The notes under the pieces were generated by a model. It saw nothing but the letters and a program-made list of their open reading frames with translations. It made no database searches and was not told where the DNA came from. DNA of 17,051 nucleotides from contig JAPSIJ010000013.1 of the NCBI GenBank assembly GCA_031178805.1, positions 1 to 17,051 of the forward strand, read 5' to 3'. How positions within the stretch are numbered: the stretch's first letter is position 1; each line of letters begins with the position of its first letter. A program made the position numbers and the translations under genes. This document shows positions 6,676 to 13,886 of this stretch, piece by piece. The DNA is from Cellulomonas sp. (GTDB taxonomy: Bacteria; Actinomycetota; Actinomycetes; Actinomycetales; Cellulomonadaceae).

Positions 6676-8018
6676 TGTCGACCACCACACCGCAGGCCGC
6701 CGGCCTGTCCACCGACCACTCCCGGGCCACGGCCGACGGGGCGCACACCCACGGCGTCGGCGGCGTGCCGCAGTCGTCGCGGGCCGCGCGCGCCACGTCG
6801 TTCGACGTCGCCGACTTCCCGGTCCCCTCGGGCCGGGAGGAGGAGTGGCGGTTCTCGCCCGTCGACCGCATCGCGCCGCTGTTCGCGGCGGAGACCGGCA
6901 CGCTCGCCGGCCACGGCGTGCTCACGACGGTGGTGAACGCGCCCGAGGTCGAGGTCGAGATCGTCGACCGCGACGACGCGCGCCTCGGCACCGCGGGCCG
7001 CCCCGGCGACCGCGCGGCGGCCGTCGCGTGGGCGTCCTTCCCGCGCGCCACCGTCGTCACCGTGCCGGCCCAGGCCGTCGCGTCGACGGTCACCTCGGTG
7101 CGCGTCGAGGGCGTCGAGGGGCAGCTCGAGCCGACCGCGAGCCACCTGCTGGTGCACGCGAAGCCGATGTCCGAGGCGACGGTCGTCATCGACCACGTCG
7201 GCTCGGCCATGCTGACCGAGACCGTCGAGGTCGTGGCCGAGGACGGCGCGCACCTGACCGTCGTGTCCGTGCAGGACTGGGCCGAGGGCTCGGTGCACAC
7301 CGCGGCGCACCGCGTGACGCTCGGCCGGGACGCCACGGTCAAGCACATCGTGGTCACGCTCGGCGGCGACGTCGTCCGGCTCACCCCGGACGCCGAGTTC
7401 GCCGGCGAGGGCGGCTCGGTCGAGATGCTCGGCGTGTACTTCGCCGACGCCGGCCAGCACCAGGAGCAGCGGCTGTTCGTCGACCACGCGGTCCCGAACT
7501 GCAAGTCCCGGGTCACCTACAAGGGCGCGCTGCAGGGCGAGGGAGCGCACACCGTGTGGGTCGGCGACGTGCTGATCCGCAAGGAGGCCGAGGGCACCGA
7601 CACCTACGAGCTCAACCGCAACCTGGTCCTCACCGACGGGGCGCGCGCGGACTCCGTGCCGAACCTCGAGATCGAGACCGGCCTGATCGAGGGCGCGGGC
7701 CACGCCAGCGCCACCGGCCGGTTCGACGACGAGCAGCTGTTCTACCTGCGCGCGCGCGGCATCCCGGAGACGGACGCCCGCCGCCTGGTGGTGCGCGGCT
7801 TCTTCGCCGAGCTGATCAACCAGATCGGCGTCACCGAGGTCGAGGAGCGGCTGATCGACGCGATCGAGCGCGAGCTCGCGCAGTCGATGAGCGAGTTCGC
7901 CGGCGCGGCCGCCGTCACCGGCGGCGACCTGGCGAGCGACATCACGCCGGAGACGGACGCCGAGCGGGCGATCCTCAACGAGCCGGCCAGCGTCACCAGC
8001 GCGGACGAGCGCGCATGA
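6675..8018 (+). CDS. sufD: Fe-S cluster assembly protein SufD
   Basis: SufD pairs with SufB and binds one SufC in the scaffold complex; it helps iron entry and assembly. The 447-residue protein has a variable N-terminal part (1-50), S-G-R-E-E-E-W-R-F-S-P (52-62) typical of SufD, and a beta-helix core. The conserved end G-A-G-H-A-S-A-T-G-R-F-D-D-E-Q-L-F-Y-L contains His343, equivalent to E. coli His360 at the SufB-SufD interface. The C-terminal 45 residues after the last conserved helix look like a flexible acidic tail. The start codon shares one base with the sufB stop codon, and the stop overlaps the following Rieske gene by four bases (ATGA). Both junctions argue for strict co-translation. 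The match to SufD is clear from the core; only the tails differ from shorter homologues. Confidence 0.95.
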   Translation: MSTTTPQAAGLSTDHSRATADGAHTHGVGGVPQSSRAARATSFDVADFPVPSGREEEWRFSPVDRIAPLFAAETGTLAGHGVLTTVVNAPEVEVEIVDRDDARLGTAGRPGDRAAAVAWASFPRATVVTVPAQAVASTVTSVRVEGVEGQLEPTASHLLVHAKPMSEATVVIDHVGSAMLTETVEVVAEDGAHLTVVSVQDWAEGSVHTAAHRVTLGRDATVKHIVVTLGGDVVRLTPDAEFAGEGGSVEMLGVYFADAGQHQEQRLFVDHAVPNCKSRVTYKGALQGEGAHTVWVGDVLIRKEAEGTDTYELNRNLVLTDGARADSVPNLEIETGLIEGAGHASATGRFDDEQLFYLRARGIPETDARRLVVRGFFAELINQIGVTEVEERLIDAIERELAQSMSEFAGAAAVTGGDLASDITPETDAERAILNEPASVTSADERA

Positions 8019-8344
8019 GCGCACAGCTCGCCTGCATGACCTCCGACGTCCCGGTGGGCGGCACGCTGCGCGTGGAGCTCGAGGGGCCGTCGGGCTCGGT
8101 CGAGGTCGCCGTCGTCCGCGACGAGGACGGCGCGCTGCACGCCATCAGCGACATCTGCTCGCACGGCGCGGTCTCGCTGTCCGACGGCGAGGTCGAGGGC
8201 TGCACCGTGGAGTGCTGGCTGCACGGGTCGCGGTTCGACCTGCGCACCGGCGATCCGCTGGGCCCCCCGGCCGTCCGCCCCGTCCCCGTCTACCCCCTGA
8301 CCGTCGACGGCGAGCGCGTGCTCGTCGACGTCGACGTCGCCTGA
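8015..8344 (+). CDS. Rieske-type [2Fe-2S] ferredoxin in the suf operon
   Basis: This 109-residue soluble protein resembles ferredoxin subunits of non-heme iron oxygenases. It has the complete Rieske cluster-binding set, C-S-H (Cys48, His50) and C-W-L-H (Cys67, His70), 16 residues apart. There is no signal peptide or membrane anchor, so it acts in the cytoplasm. The expected G-x-R-F-D-L follow-up is present (71-76). Its ATG overlaps the sufD stop (ATGA), which ties it to the SUF machinery and not to a dioxygenase; no oxygenase gene is nearby. A Rieske gene at this place occurs in other Actinomycetota, as I recall Streptomyces among them. Its task is not established. It might donate electrons for cluster building or sulfur reduction, or be a client or sensor of assembly. 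Confidence 0.92.
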   Translation: MSAQLACMTSDVPVGGTLRVELEGPSGSVEVAVVRDEDGALHAISDICSHGAVSLSDGEVEGCTVECWLHGSRFDLRTGDPLGPPAVRPVPVYPLTVDGERVLVDVDVA

Positions 8345-8367
8345 GCTTCCCCGAGGAGAACGAGAGC

Positions 8368-9132
8368 ATGTCCACCCTGGAGATCCGCGACCTGCACGTC
8401 AGCGTCGAGACGAAGGAGGGTCCCAAGCCGATCCTCCGCGGCGTCGACCTGACCATCAACAGCGGCGAGACCCACGCCATCATGGGCCCCAACGGCTCCG
8501 GCAAGTCCACGCTGGCCTACTCGCTCGCCGGGCACCCGAAGTACGAGATCACGTCGGGCACCGTCACGCTGGACGGCGAGGACGTCCTGGCGATGTCGGT
8601 CGACGAGCGCGCCCGCGCCGGCCTGTTCCTCGCCATGCAGTACCCGGTCGAGGTCCCCGGCGTGTCCGTGTCGAACTTCCTGCGCACCGCCAAGACCGCG
8701 ATCGACGGCGAGGCGCCGCCGCTGCGCACGTGGGTCAAGGAGATGACCGGCGCGATGGACAAGCTCCGGATGGACACCACGTTCTCCGAGCGCTCCGTCA
8801 ACGAGGGCTTCTCCGGCGGCGAGAAGAAGCGCCACGAGATCCTGCAGATGGAGCTCCTGAAGCCGCGGTTCGCGATCCTGGACGAGACCGACTCCGGCCT
8901 GGACGTCGACGCCCTGCGCATCGTGTCCGAGGGCGTGAACCGGGTGAAGGAGTCGACCGAGGTCGGCGTCCTGCTCATCACGCACTACACGCGCATCCTG
9001 CGCTACATCACGCCCGACTTCGTGCACGTGTTCGTCGACGGGCGCGTGGCCGAGGAGGGCGGCCCCGAGCTGGCCGAGCGCCTCGAGAACGAGGGCTACG
9101 ACCGGTTCCTGGCCTCCGGCGCCAGCGCCTGA
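8368..9132 (+). CDS. sufC: Fe-S cluster assembly ATPase SufC
   Basis: SufC is the soluble ABC-type ATPase whose dimerisation drives conformational change of SufBD during cluster assembly. The 254-residue length is typical. Motifs are Walker A G-P-N-G-S-G-K-S (40-47), Q-loop Gln91 in A-M-Q-Y-P-V-E-V-P-G, signature F-S-G-G-E (148-152), Walker B F-A-I-L-D-E (168-173) with the SufC-specific D-S-G-L-D-V-D-A-L, and H-loop His206 in L-L-I-T-H-Y. The phrase E-K-K-R-H-E-I-L-Q is a SufC hallmark that separates it from membrane-transporter ATPases. The ATG at 8368 has GAGGAG at 8353-8358 nine bases before it. It starts 23 bases after the Rieske gene and is followed by a strong hairpin before sufS. Confidence 0.97.
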   Translation: MSTLEIRDLHVSVETKEGPKPILRGVDLTINSGETHAIMGPNGSGKSTLAYSLAGHPKYEITSGTVTLDGEDVLAMSVDERARAGLFLAMQYPVEVPGVSVSNFLRTAKTAIDGEAPPLRTWVKEMTGAMDKLRMDTTFSERSVNEGFSGGEKKRHEILQMELLKPRFAILDETDSGLDVDALRIVSEGVNRVKESTEVGVLLITHYTRILRYITPDFVHVFVDGRVAEEGGPELAERLENEGYDRFLASGASA

Positions 9133-9141
9133 GACCCGCGT

Positions 9142-9170
9142 GGCCGGGGCGGCCCGCCGCCGCCCCGGCC
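9142..9170 (+). other. Intra-operon hairpin between sufC and sufS
   Basis: GGCCGGGGCGG (9142-9152) and CCGCCCCGGCC (9160-9170) are perfect 11-bp arms around a 7-base loop, starting nine bases after the sufC stop. No U-run follows. It could be a partial terminator or an mRNA-protecting structure that sets the ratio of sufBDC to sufSU transcripts, as the gene order shows no end of the operon here. Confidence 0.55.
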
Positions 9171-9223
9171 CGCACCCCGGGCCCCGAGCCCGCACGGCAC
9201 CCGCACGAGCTGAGGACCACGAG

Positions 9224-10549
9224 ATGACCGACACGCTGGACCGGACGCAGGACGGGCCGACCCCCGGGGGCACCCTGGGCGCCGCCGAGCTCGCCGCCGT
9301 CCGCGCGGACTTCCCGCTGCTGCAGCGCACCGTCCGGGACGGCCGGCCGCTGGTGTACCTCGACTCCGCGGCGACCTCGCAGAAGCCCGAGGTCGTGCTC
9401 GACGCCGAGCAGGACTTCTACGCCCAGCGGAACGCCGCCGTGCACCGCGGCGCGCACCAGCTCGCCGAGGAGGCCACCGAGGCCTTCGAGACGGCGCGCA
9501 CCCAGGTCGCCTCGTTCGTCGGCGTGCCCGACGACGAGCTGGTCTGGACGCCGAACGCCACCGCCGGCCTCAACCTCGTCGCCTACGCGATGTCCAACGC
9601 CACCCTCGGCCGGGGCGGTGCCGCGGCGCAGCGGTTCGCCCTGCGCCCCGGGGACGAGATCGTCGTCACCGAGGCGGAGCACCACGCCAACCTGGTGCCG
9701 TGGCAGGAGCTCGCCGCCCGCACCGGCGCGACCCTGCGCTGGCTCGGCGTCGAGGACGACGGCCGGATCCGGCTCGACGACCTCGACACGGTGGTGGGGG
9801 AGCGGACCCGCGTGCTGGCGTTCTCGCACGCGTCCAACGTCACCGGCGCGGTCGCCCCGGTGAACCGGTTCGTCGCCCGCGCCCGCGAGGTCGGCGCGCT
9901 CACCGTGCTGGACGCCTGCCAGAGCGTGCCGCACCTGCCCGTGGACCTGCCGGCCCTCGGCGTCGACTTCGCGGCGTTCTCCGGGCACAAGATGCTCGGG
10001 CCCACCGGCGTCGGCGCGCTGTACGGCCGCCGCGAGCTGCTGGAGGCCATGCCGCCGGTCACCACGGGCGGCTCCATGGTCGAGGTCGTCACGATGGCCG
10101 AGACGACCTACGCGCCGCCGCCGCGCCGGTTCGAGGCGGGCACCCAGATGGTGTCCCAGGCCGTCGGCATGGGCGCCGCCGCGACCTACCTCGCCGAGCT
10201 CGGCATGCCGGCCGTCGCCGCGCACGAGACGCACCTCGCCGGGCTGCTGCTCGACGCGGTGGCCTCCGTGCCCGGCGTCCGGCTGATCGGCCCCGCCGAG
10301 AACCGCGACCGGCTCGCCACGGTGTCGTTCGTGGTGGACGGCGTGCACGCGCACGACGTCGGCCAGGTGCTGGACGACGCCGGCGTCGCCGTGCGGGTCG
10401 GCCACCACTGCGCGCAGCCGCTGCACCGCCGGTTCGGCGTCGCCGCCACCGCGCGCGCCTCGGCCGCCGTCTACACCACCGACGAGGAGATCGCGGTGTT
10501 CCGGGAAGCACTGGCGGGGGTCCGGACGTTCTTCGGTCTGGGCGACTGA
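9224..10549 (+). CDS. sufS: Cysteine desulfurase SufS (type II, PLP-dependent)
   Basis: SufS releases sulfur from L-cysteine as a bound persulfide, giving L-alanine, and passes it to SufU. The 441-residue protein is a class V aminotransferase fold. Visible catalytic residues are the PLP-stacking His153 in T-E-A-E-H-H-A-N, PLP-contacting Asp230 and Gln233 in V-L-D-A-C-Q-S, the Schiff-base Lys256 in S-G-H-K-M-L-G-P, and the persulfide Cys396 in R-V-G-H-H-C-A-Q-P. The A-Q-P context is that of SufS/CsdA type II enzymes. The ATG at 9224 has TGAGGA (9211-9216) seven bases upstream; earlier in-frame codons would extend through the hairpin region and lack conserved sequence. The 91-base gap to sufC is the largest inside the operon after the leader. 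SufU follows after 52 bases, as expected for a SufS-SufU pair. Confidence 0.96.
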   Translation: MTDTLDRTQDGPTPGGTLGAAELAAVRADFPLLQRTVRDGRPLVYLDSAATSQKPEVVLDAEQDFYAQRNAAVHRGAHQLAEEATEAFETARTQVASFVGVPDDELVWTPNATAGLNLVAYAMSNATLGRGGAAAQRFALRPGDEIVVTEAEHHANLVPWQELAARTGATLRWLGVEDDGRIRLDDLDTVVGERTRVLAFSHASNVTGAVAPVNRFVARAREVGALTVLDACQSVPHLPVDLPALGVDFAAFSGHKMLGPTGVGALYGRRELLEAMPPVTTGGSMVEVVTMAETTYAPPPRRFEAGTQMVSQAVGMGAAATYLAELGMPAVAAHETHLAGLLLDAVASVPGVRLIGPAENRDRLATVSFVVDGVHAHDVGQVLDDAGVAVRVGHHCAQPLHRRFGVAATARASAAVYTTDEEIAVFREALAGVRTFFGLGD

Positions 10550-10601
10550 ACCGCCCGGCACCACGAGCCACCGTCATCCGAGGAAGCGAGCACCGCACCG
10601 T

Positions 10602-11099
10602 ATGAGCACCGGCATGGAGCAGCTGTACCAGCAGCTGATCCTCGACCACGCCAAGCACCCCGCCCACCGCGGGGCGCAGGAGGCGTACGACGTCGAGGTC
10701 CACCACGTGAACCCCACCTGCGGGGACGAGGTGACCCTGCGCGTCCGCCTGGACGCGGGGGAGTCCGGCGCGCCGGTGATCGGCGAGCTCACCTGGACCG
10801 GGCAGGGCTGCTCGATCTCCCAGGCGTCCGCCTCGGTGATGTCGCAGGCCGTCAGCGGCCAGCCGGTCGAGACGGCGCTCGCGCTGTCCGCGGACTTCCG
10901 CGAGCTGATGGACTCCCGGGGGGTGCTGCCGGAGAAGTTCGCCGACGACGCCCTGGCGGACGGGCTCGAGGACGCCGTCGCCTTCGTGGGCGTCGCGCGG
11001 TACCCGGCCCGGATCAAGTGCGCGCTGCTCGGCTGGGCGGCGATGAAGGACGCCGTGGCGCAGGCCGCGGCGACGAGCGGTCAGGAGGACCGGCGATGA
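10602..11099 (+). CDS. sufU: Zinc-dependent sulfurtransferase SufU
   Basis: SufU accepts persulfide from SufS by ligand swapping at a zinc ion and relays it to SufB. The 165-residue protein has an IscU-like fold with the expected ligands Cys40 and Asp42 (P-T-C-G-D-E), Cys70 (G-Q-G-C-S-I-S) and Cys140 (R-I-K-C-A-L-L). The insertion between Cys70 and Cys140 is longer than in IscU, which marks SufU and argues for a sulfur relay and not a scaffold. Its start is uncertain: the ATG at 10602 is preceded only by a distant GAGGAA (10580-10585, 16 bases), and the second ATG at 10614 begins the conserved M-E-Q-L-Y-Q-Q. I keep the first. The stop overlaps the next start by four bases. Confidence 0.95.
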   Translation: MSTGMEQLYQQLILDHAKHPAHRGAQEAYDVEVHHVNPTCGDEVTLRVRLDAGESGAPVIGELTWTGQGCSISQASASVMSQAVSGQPVETALALSADFRELMDSRGVLPEKFADDALADGLEDAVAFVGVARYPARIKCALLGWAAMKDAVAQAAATSGQEDRR

Positions 11100-11431
11100 G
11101 CGACACCACCGCGCCCGGCGGGGCGCCCGCGAACGTCGCGGACATCGAGGAGGCGCTGCGGGACGTCATCGACCCGGAGCTCGGCGTGAACGTCGTCGAC
11201 CTGGGCCTCGTCTACGGCATCGCGATCGACCAGGGCAACGTCACGATCGACATGACGCTCACCTCGGCGGCCTGCCCACTGACGGACGTCATCGAGGACC
11301 AGGCGGGCACCTCGCTCGAGGGCCTGGCCGACTCGGTCCGGATCAACTGGGTCTGGATGCCGCCGTGGGGCCCCGAGAAGATCACCGACGAGGGCCGCGC
11401 GCAGATGCGCGCGATCGGCTTCAACATCTGA
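11096..11431 (+). CDS. DUF59/MIP18-family metal-sulfur assembly factor (SufT-like)
   Basis: This 111-residue protein belongs to the MIP18 (DUF59) family, whose members help mature Fe-S proteins. The family blocks D-P-E-L-G-V-N-V-V-D-L-G-L-V-Y-G (26-41) and M-T-L-T-S-A-A-C-P-L (53-62) are intact, including the single conserved, surface-reactive Cys60. It has the short single-domain form, with no ATPase domain as in Mrp/ApbC. The ATG at 11096 overlaps the sufU TGA, with AGGAGG (11083-11088) seven bases upstream. As last gene of the suf operon it probably carries or transfers clusters to targets; its mycobacterial counterpart (Rv1466) has the same position. The name sufT is used for such genes in Firmicutes, but I leave the symbol empty because its function here is inferred. 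Confidence 0.92.
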   Translation: MSDTTAPGGAPANVADIEEALRDVIDPELGVNVVDLGLVYGIAIDQGNVTIDMTLTSAACPLTDVIEDQAGTSLEGLADSVRINWVWMPPWGPEKITDEGRAQMRAIGFNI

Positions 11432-11446
11432 CGCCCGCCGTCGTCC

Positions 11447-11483
11447 CGCGACCCCGCGCCGTCCCCGACGGCGCGGGGTCGCG
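11447..11483. terminator. Hairpin terminator shared by the suf operon and the convergent metallopeptidase gene
   Basis: Two perfect 17-bp arms (11447-11463 and 11467-11483) surround a CCC loop. The stem starts 15 bases after the last suf stop codon and ends 15 bases before the stop of the convergent gene, so it can serve both strands. It lacks a U-run, as is common in high-GC bacteria. Confidence 0.85.
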
Positions 11484-11498
11484 CGCGTCGGGCCGCCG

Positions 11499-12413
11499 TC
11501 AGAGCGTCGTGGCGGCGAACGTGTCGCAGGCCGCCACGCTGCCCTGCTCGTAGCCCACCGTGAACCACCGCTGGCGCTGCTCGCTCGACCCGTGCGTCCA
11601 GGTGTCCGGGTCCACCCCGCCCGTGGCCTGCTGCTGCAGGTGGTCGTCCCCGACCGCCGCCGCGGCCGACAGCGCGTCCGCGAGCTGCTGGCGGGTGATC
11701 GGCTCCAGGAACGTCACGCCGGTGTCCGGGTCGACCGTGGTCGCGGCGTCCCCCGCCCACAGGCCGGCGTAGCAGTCCGCCTGCAGCTCCACGCGCACCG
11801 AGTCCGAGTCGTCGCCCGTGCCCGACCGGTCCGCGCGGTCGAACACCCCGGTCAGCTGCTGGACGTGGTGCCCGTACTCGTGCGCCACCACGTACATCTC
11901 CGCGAGCGGACCGCCCGAGGCGCCGTACTGCGACGACAGCACGTCGTAGAACGACAGGTCCAGGTAGATCGCGCGGTCCGGTGGGCAGTAGAACGGCCCG
12001 GTCGCCGCCGACGCCGCCCCGCAGCCCGTCTGGGTCGCCTCCGCGAACTCCACGACGCCCGGCTGGACCTCGGCCTCCGGCACGTCCAGCCCCGCGGCGG
12101 GCAGCGCCCGCGCCCAGTAGGCGTCCAGCGCCTGCACCGTCGCCGACAGCCGGCACTCCCGCTCGGCGTTGGCCTGCTCCGCGGTGCACTCGCCGACGGT
12201 CGCGACCTGCTCCGTGCCGCTGCCGCCGCCGCCCGTGCCGCCCGCGACGCCGGCGAACAGCTGCGCCGGGTTGCCGCCGAGCAGCACCACGAGCACCACC
12301 AGCACGAGGCTGCCGATGCCGCCGCCCACCGCCACGCCGCGGCCGCGCCCGCCACCACCGCGGCGCGACGTGACGCGCCCGCCCTCGAACCGGCCACCGT
12401 CCTGGAACGTCAT
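11499..12413 (-). CDS. Membrane-anchored neutral zinc metallopeptidase (YpfJ/DUF2342-like family)
   Basis: This 304-residue protein is a putative zinc protease acting outside the cytoplasmic membrane. The N-terminus carries a Gly/Arg-rich stretch (10-32) followed by one hydrophobic segment (about 33-55), read as a signal anchor. A Gly/Ser-rich linker (56-67) leads to the peptidase domain. H-E-Y-G-H-H (His178, Glu179, His182) is the zinc-binding, catalytic H-E-x-x-H motif, and Glu209 in V-E-L-Q-A-D-C-Y-A-G-L is the probable third ligand. The W-T-H-G-S-S-E-Q-R-Q-R-W block near the C-terminus is also typical of YpfJ proteins. Six or more cysteines may form disulfides. The substrate of this family is unknown. 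The ATG at 12413 has no Shine-Dalgarno but a TACCGT box seven bases upstream. The gene lies 46 bases after bioN on the same strand and converges on the suf operon. Confidence 0.88.
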   Translation of the reverse strand: MTFQDGGRFEGGRVTSRRGGGGRGRGVAVGGGIGSLVLVVLVVLLGGNPAQLFAGVAGGTGGGGSGTEQVATVGECTAEQANAERECRLSATVQALDAYWARALPAAGLDVPEAEVQPGVVEFAEATQTGCGAASAATGPFYCPPDRAIYLDLSFYDVLSSQYGASGGPLAEMYVVAHEYGHHVQQLTGVFDRADRSGTGDDSDSVRVELQADCYAGLWAGDAATTVDPDTGVTFLEPITRQQLADALSAAAAVGDDHLQQQATGGVDPDTWTHGSSEQRQRWFTVGYEQGSVAACDTFAATTL

Positions 12414-12420
12414 GCCGGGG

Positions 12421-12426
12421 ACGGTA
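12421..12426 (-). promoter_or_regulatory. Possible -10 box of the metallopeptidase gene
   Basis: TACCGT on the minus strand lies seven bases before the ATG at 12413 and fits TANNNT. It would give a leaderless mRNA separate from the bio operon. Evidence is the hexamer and spacing only. Confidence 0.28.
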
Positions 12427-12459
12427 GCCGGGGGCTCCGGGCCGCGCGCGGCGAGCCGG

Positions 12460-13062
12460 TCAGTCGACGACGCCGCGCGCGGCGAGCGCGTCGCCCAGGT
12501 CCCGCGCCCGGCCGACCACCCGCAGCACCGCCGGGGTCAGCCACACCCGCGGGTCGCGCTCCGCGCCGCGCGCCCGGGCGGCGTCGCGCACCTCGTGCAC
12601 CGTGCGGGCGATCTCCGGCACCGTGCGGAGCACCAGCGCCACGGCGAGGGCGACCAGCTCCGGCGGCAGCCCGACCCGGCGCAGCGGCCGGGCCGCCGCG
12701 GTCAGCGTGTCCAGCAGCCGGTCGGCGGGGGTGGTCGCGGTGACCACCGCGGCGGCCAGCACCAGGGTGAGCAGGTCGGCCACCACCGCCACCGCCGGCC
12801 CCCACCCGCGCGCCCACGCCTGGTACGCGCCGGCCAGCACCGCGGTCGCCAGCACGGGCAGCAGCCCGCGCAGCGTCGCCCGCGGGGGCAGGCCCGCCAG
12901 CACGGCGGCGAGCACCGGCACCGCGAGCAGCCCGAGGGCCGCCGGCACCCCGCGGGTGGCCACGACCGCGACGCCGAGGACGGCGAGGCCGCCGAGCTTC
13001 GCGGCGACCGGGGCCCGGTCCAGCGGCGTGCGCGCCGTGCGGTGCGCCCCGAGCAGCGTCAC
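12460..13062 (-). CDS. bioN: ECF transporter transmembrane (T) component, probably BioN
   Basis: This is the membrane subunit that links the ATPase to the biotin-binding BioY. The 200-residue protein has about four to five hydrophobic segments between residues 20 and 148. Two cytoplasmic coupling motifs follow, A-A-R-A-R-G (161-166) and A-L-A-A-R-G (192-197), the paired A-R-G signatures of ECF T components that dock on the ATPase. The GTG at 13062 overlaps the TGA of the ATPase gene by four bases (GTGA), which fixes this start; AGGA lies about ten bases upstream inside a repeat hairpin. Being third in the order bioY-bioM-bioN makes it the dedicated biotin T component and not a shared group II one. 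No other ECF substrate gene is in view. Confidence 0.88.
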   Translation of the reverse strand: MTLLGAHRTARTPLDRAPVAAKLGGLAVLGVAVVATRGVPAALGLLAVPVLAAVLAGLPPRATLRGLLPVLATAVLAGAYQAWARGWGPAVAVVADLLTLVLAAAVVTATTPADRLLDTLTAAARPLRRVGLPPELVALAVALVLRTVPEIARTVHEVRDAARARGAERDPRVWLTPAVLRVVGRARDLGDALAARGVVD

Positions 13063-13886
13063 GCGAGGTCGTCCTGTCCCGGCGAGGTCGTCCGCTGCCG
13101 GGGACGACCTCGGCGGGAGGTGACGACCTCGGCGGGCGACGCGGCGGGGCCGGCAGGGTCGGGTGCGGGGGGCGCGGCCATCAGCGCGCGGTACGCCGCC
13201 AGCGCGGCCGCCGGCTGGCCGTCGTGCACCACCCGGCCGCCGTCCACCACGAGGACCCGGTCCGCGCGGGCCGCGGCGTCCAGGTCGTGGGTCACCTGCA
13301 CCACCTGCTGCGGCAGGTCCGCGAGCAGCGCGTCCACCACGGCGCGCCACCGCAGGTCCAGCAGCGTCGTCGGCTCGTCGCAGACCAGCACCTCGGGCTC
13401 CGTGGCCAGCACCGCGGTGAGCGCGAGCAGCTGGCGCTGCCCGCCGGAGAGGGCGCGGACGGGCAGGTCCGCGCGGTCCGCCAGCCCGACCCGCGCCAGC
13501 CACTCCCGCGCGCGGGCGTCCCGCTGCCGCGCGGGCACCCCGGTGCGCCGCAGGGACAGCGCGACGTCCTCCACGGGCGTGGGCATGACCACCTGCGCGT
13601 CGGGGTCGGTGAACAGGAAGCCCACCCGGCGGCGGACCGCGGCGCCGTCCCGGGCCGTGTCCAGGCCGCCCACCCGCACGGTGCCGGCCGACGGCAGCGT
13701 CAGGCCGTTCAGCAGCCGCGCGAACGTGGACTTGCCCGAGCCGTTCGCCCCGACGACGGCGACCCGCCGCTCCGCGAGCGTGCAGGTCACCGGTCCGAGC
13801 AGGGTGACGACGGCCTCCGCGCCGCGCCGGGCGCCGCGCGGCCCCGGGGCGTACGCGGTGACGAGGGCGCCGTCGAGCTCGATCAC
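13059..13886 (-). CDS. bioM: ECF transporter ATP-binding (A) component, probably BioM
   Basis: This subunit hydrolyses ATP to power biotin uptake with BioY and BioN. Motifs in the 275-residue protein are Walker A G-A-N-G-S-G-K-S (46-53), the segment F-L-F-T-D-P-D-A-Q-V-V-M-P-T (90-103) at the Q-loop, signature L-S-G-G-Q (146-150), Walker B V-L-V-C-D-E (166-171) and H-loop His200. The T-D-P-D-A-Q form, in place of the usual F-Q-x-P, is what I expect of BioM-type ATPases. The GTG at 13886 overlaps the bioY stop by four bases, which fixes the start. After residue 235 comes a Pro/Ala tail and then about 23 basic and polar residues encoded by the palindromic 19-base repeat; this end is unlikely to be part of the ATPase fold. 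The stop overlaps the bioN start. Confidence 0.9.
   Translation of the reverse strand: MIELDGALVTAYAPGPRGARRGAEAVVTLLGPVTCTLAERRVAVVGANGSGKSTFARLLNGLTLPSAGTVRVGGLDTARDGAAVRRRVGFLFTDPDAQVVMPTPVEDVALSLRRTGVPARQRDARAREWLARVGLADRADLPVRALSGGQRQLLALTAVLATEPEVLVCDEPTTLLDLRWRAVVDALLADLPQQVVQVTHDLDAAARADRVLVVDGGRVVHDGQPAAALAAYRALMAAPPAPDPAGPAASPAEVVTSRRGRPRQRTTSPGQDDLA
13064..13131. repeat. 68-bp symmetric repeat element: four 11-mers at 19-base period
   Basis: CGAGGTCGTCC occurs at 13064 and 13083, and its inverse GGACGACCTCG at 13102 and, with one change, at 13121; all starts are exactly 19 bases apart. The two halves (13064-13093 and 13102-13131) pair at 26 of 30 positions around an 8-base loop. 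The element codes for the last 23 or so residues of BioM and ends one base before the bioN start codon. Confidence 0.8.

Noticed and set aside
4162..6690. Antisense frame of about 840 codons over sufR and sufB
   Set aside because: It mirrors the codon structure of sufB; the plus-strand products carry all functional motifs.
8015..8344. Rieske protein as subunit of an aromatic-ring dioxygenase
   Set aside because: No oxygenase or reductase gene is nearby, and the gene overlaps sufD.
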